A DNA stretch of 64,000 nt from Parasitella parasitica (lineage: Eukaryota; Mucoromycota; Mucoromycetes; Mucorales; Mucoraceae), in the NCBI GenBank assembly GCA_025201805.1, contig MU619239.1:304978-368977 (forward strand). The letters run 5' to 3'. The position numbers and the translations under genes are program-made. Within the stretch, counting starts at the first letter, position 1. Every line of letters starts with the position of its first letter. Under the pieces are notes generated by a model. It saw nothing but the letters and a program-made list of their open reading frames with translations, was not told the origin of the DNA and searched no databases. Below are positions 59,179 through 64,000 of this stretch, one piece after another.

Positions 59179-59747
59179 CAGTTAAAAATGTATTCATTCT
59201 CCGACATTACAACGGCCCCCCAATGGCTTCATTTTGGATCGATTCGACACAAAACAATGTTTTCTCGATGATTACTCAAAATTTCTTATAGTTAGCATCC
59301 ATATCTCATTAATGATCATAGATACTATATTTGATTTTGTATTTAGTGGTACTATTAGTTTATTATTTTGGTATCAAAAATTGCATGTTATTTAGCGAAA
59401 TTCGAAATCCCTTTTTTCGTCAATTCATCTAAATTCGACTTACTTCGCTTTTAAAATAAACATTGAATGTGTTCACTGTGTCCAGGGGCTCATTTTGAAT
59501 TAATGCTTGCCATAACAAAATATGTTACTTTTGGCCCTAAAAACTCAAAACACTGATTTTGATGGGTTGCCCATGAGGGGTACCTCATGGTTTTTGATCG
59601 AATTTTTCAAAATACCAAAAACTAGAGGAAAAGTGATAGCCAACAAGTGTGAAATGAGAGCAATTATTTGGCGTAATTTTCACCGCCGGATATGGCCTAG
59701 AAAGTGAACTAGCAGCATCTAGAAGTTCTCAAATTATAACTGTTTTC
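59179..59747 (+). repeat. Direct repeat copy 1 (possible transposon-derived element)
   Basis: It is essentially identical to 63339-63912; over about 550 bp I see no indel, the offset being constant at 4,165. Only the first 20 nt differ. Both copies start CAGT after a TA dinucleotide. A 61-codon frame with Phe/Arg-rich sequence is the same in both (59522-59707). There is an inner CCATGAGG-GGTA-CCTCATGG hairpin. No terminal inverted repeat is visible at the far end. Confidence 0.9.
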
Positions 59748-60462
59748 CATTGATTGCAGCAGAAATGACACACGAAAGGCTGCCGAAAAACTATTAAAAA
59801 ACAATATAGGAAGAAAATCACTTACGAAAATCTGATACAAGTATTTTACTTGGATAGGATTAGACGAGATACATATAATCAAATATAATGTTATTAAACC
59901 CCACACTTCTAGTTGATGGTGCCTGGAATCTTGATCTTTTGAAGCTCTAAATGCAACCGGTATCTCCTATTCTTTCGACTGTAAAAGTGTCCTATCTTAA
60001 TATTGGCAATTCCAAATGAATGCTTGGATTTATTATGTATCATTGATTTATTAAATTAAATATGCAGTAGAGTGCATACATCATTTCTCATGGTGCCCTT
60101 CAAGATATATTGAAAGATATTTATTCAGATGCGCTGGTTGCTGACACGCATGCTTTGATATATTAAGAATATATGCTACTTGTACAACCTGAAAAAACAT
60201 GCTCTTTCATATAAAAATGAATCAGCATATGCGGGCTAAAAGGAAATTGGATCAAGGTTTTTCAATTCATCAAACTTGCACTCTGCGAATGTTAATCTCT
60301 ACTTTTAATATATCATTCATTGCCTTTCTTTTCTTGAAAACCATAATGTTCTTGTTCTCTGATCGAATTTTGGCATGGGGCTACTTGGTGCCATTAACGG
60401 TTTACAATATCTCATACTATTGGATAAGATGCAAACAGTGGCTGAGACAAGGGATTAGAGGA

Positions 60463-60470
60463 TATATAAA
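60463..60470 (+). promoter_or_regulatory. TATA box of the Dbp2-like gene
   Basis: TATATAAA lies 81 nt upstream of the ATG at 60551, a typical spacing for a strongly expressed fungal gene. Confidence 0.55.
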
Positions 60471-60550
60471 AAGTCTCCTTGAATATTTTTTTTTAATAAT
60501 TTTCTTTATCCATTTTATTTATTTATTTTTTGGAAATACCTTTGAATAAA

Positions 60551-63084
<2,534 letters not shown>

Positions 63085-64000
63085 TTCTGCTTTTTTCCTC
63101 TTATCCATTTCATCATTGTTTTCGACTACTTTCTAGACTTTTATCCCTATTTAATTTTCTTCCACATGTTAAATATAAATAATCTGCTATCGCTTTTTCT
63201 TTGCTTTTTTTTTATTTAAATAAAACACTCTACTCATGAACTTGCATCTGCAATAGGTTCTCTTTTAAAAATTGTTGTTCGTGGAATGCAACGGCTTTTA
63301 CACTACAATGAATCCTTTTTTGTTTTGGTAAAGCATTACAGTGGGTTGAAAAATGCATTCACTCTCCGACATTACAACGGCCCCCCAATGGCTTCATTTT
63401 GGATCGATTCGACACAAAACAATGTTTTCTCGATGATTACTCAAAATTTCTTATAGTTAGCATCCATATCTCATTAATGATCATAGATACTATATTTGAT
63501 TTTGTATTTAGTGGTACTATTAGTTTATTATTTTGGTATCAAAAATTGCATGTTATTTAGCGAAATTCGAAATCCCTTTTTTCGTCAATTCATCTAAATT
63601 CGACTTACTTCGCTTTTAAAATAAACATTGAATGTGTTCACTGTGTCCAGGGGCTCATTTTGAATTAATGCTTGCCATAACAAAATATGTTACTTTTGGC
63701 CCTAAAAACTCAAAACACTGATTTTGATGGGTTGCCCATGAGGGGTACCTCATGGTTTTTGATCGAATTTTTCAAAATACCAAAAACTAGAGGAAAAGTG
63801 ATAGCCAACAAGTGTGAAATGAGAGCAATTATTTGGCGTAATTTTCACCGCCGGATATGGCCTAGAAAGTGAACTAGCAGCATCTAGAAGTTCTCAAATT
63901 ATAACTGTTTTCTACTGATCGCAATGATGAATACAAACCACTAACAGACTAGAAAACTAAAATAGTGTCAAATATGATTCAAATGACTCAGATGTAATGG
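63085..64000. other. 3' flank of the helicase gene and direct-repeat copy 2
   Basis: About 250 nt of AT-rich 3' flank are followed by the repeat copy at 63339-63912 and then unique sequence to the window end. Confidence 0.6.
63339..63912 (+). repeat. Direct repeat copy 2 (possible transposon-derived element)
   Basis: This is the partner of 59179-59747 in the same orientation. It begins TA then CAGTGGGTTGAAAAATGC, which recalls Tc1/mariner-type element ends. Copy 1 lacks a few bases there (CAGTTAAAAATG). Similarity fades after TAACTGTTTTC. Confidence 0.9.

Larger units (their letters stand above)
58917..60550. other. Intergenic region with direct-repeat copy 1 and the Dbp2 promoter
   Basis: It contains the repeat at 59179-59747. 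A 116-codon frame at 60199-60549 ends just before the helicase ATG; it is hydrophobic, has no recognisable domain and overlaps the likely TATA box, so I do not call it a gene. Confidence 0.55.

Noticed and set aside
60199-60549. 116-codon frame just upstream of the Dbp2 start
   Set aside because: It overlaps the TATA box and promoter, is hydrophobic AT-driven sequence with no domain, and leaves no room for the helicase 5' UTR.

Overview
This is a nuclear fragment of a filamentous fungus, most likely an early-diverging one of the Mucoromycota (Mucor/Rhizopus type). The evidence is the density of short spliced genes, introns mostly of 45-110 nt with GTAAGT-like donors and CTAAC/CTAAT-like branch sites, AT-rich intergenic DNA, and a gene set that mixes fungal-specific families (Zn2Cys6 regulator, Nst1, Cdc15-type F-BAR/SH3, Rtf2) with families often missing from Dikarya (PRL-type phosphatase, sepiapterin reductase-like SDR, TRAIP-like E3). 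There are N gaps at 15455-15504, 32696-32705 and 43963-44003. I resolved about 68 introns by hand. The phase arithmetic closes for every model given, but no transcript data were available. The species call is an inference.

Layout. 0.9-2.7 kb: a seven-helix receptor-like gene. 3.2-6.2 kb: a decayed protein-kinase gene carrying an inserted repeat. 8.0-17.6 kb: a ubiquitin-flavoured stretch with a TRAIP-like RING E3, a divergent USP36/Ubp10-like gene whose catalytic Cys is Ser, a 946-residue protein with a kinase domain and three AT-hooks, and an F-box/WD40/UIM protein resembling yeast Ufo1. 18.7-26.8 kb: SDR, PRL phosphatase, PH-domain protein, putative mitochondrial protein and Cdc15-like F-BAR/SH3. 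26.8-30.0 kb: repeat-bearing intergenic DNA. 30.0-38.4 kb: N-terminal methyltransferase, a lone FetA/STAR1-like ABC ATPase, LAMMER kinase, coiled-coil protein and Rtf2. 40.4-49.1 kb: Zn2Cys6 factor, full-length ABCB pump and bZIP factor. 49.3-51.0 kb: a cluster of degenerate repeats. 51.2-58.9 kb: Nst1, a possible decayed gene, a Ser/Thr-rich membrane protein and Tan1/THUMPD1. 59.2-63.9 kb: a Dbp2/DDX5 helicase gene bracketed by two almost identical direct repeats of about 560 bp.

How the genes relate. There is no operon-like or biosynthetic cluster; most are unrelated housekeeping and regulatory genes. Spacing is tight in places: two convergent pairs have stop codons 2 and 17 nt apart, and TRAIP/USP share a 178-nt divergent promoter.

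I do not see a self-contained new system. The best leads are the Cys-to-Ser USP, the kinase/AT-hook gene hidden by an intronic stop codon, recurrent GC-AG introns, a 7-nt microexon inside a zinc cluster, the 576-nt Dbp2 intron at a position known in yeast for autoregulation, the lone STAR1-like ATPase, and three repeat families.
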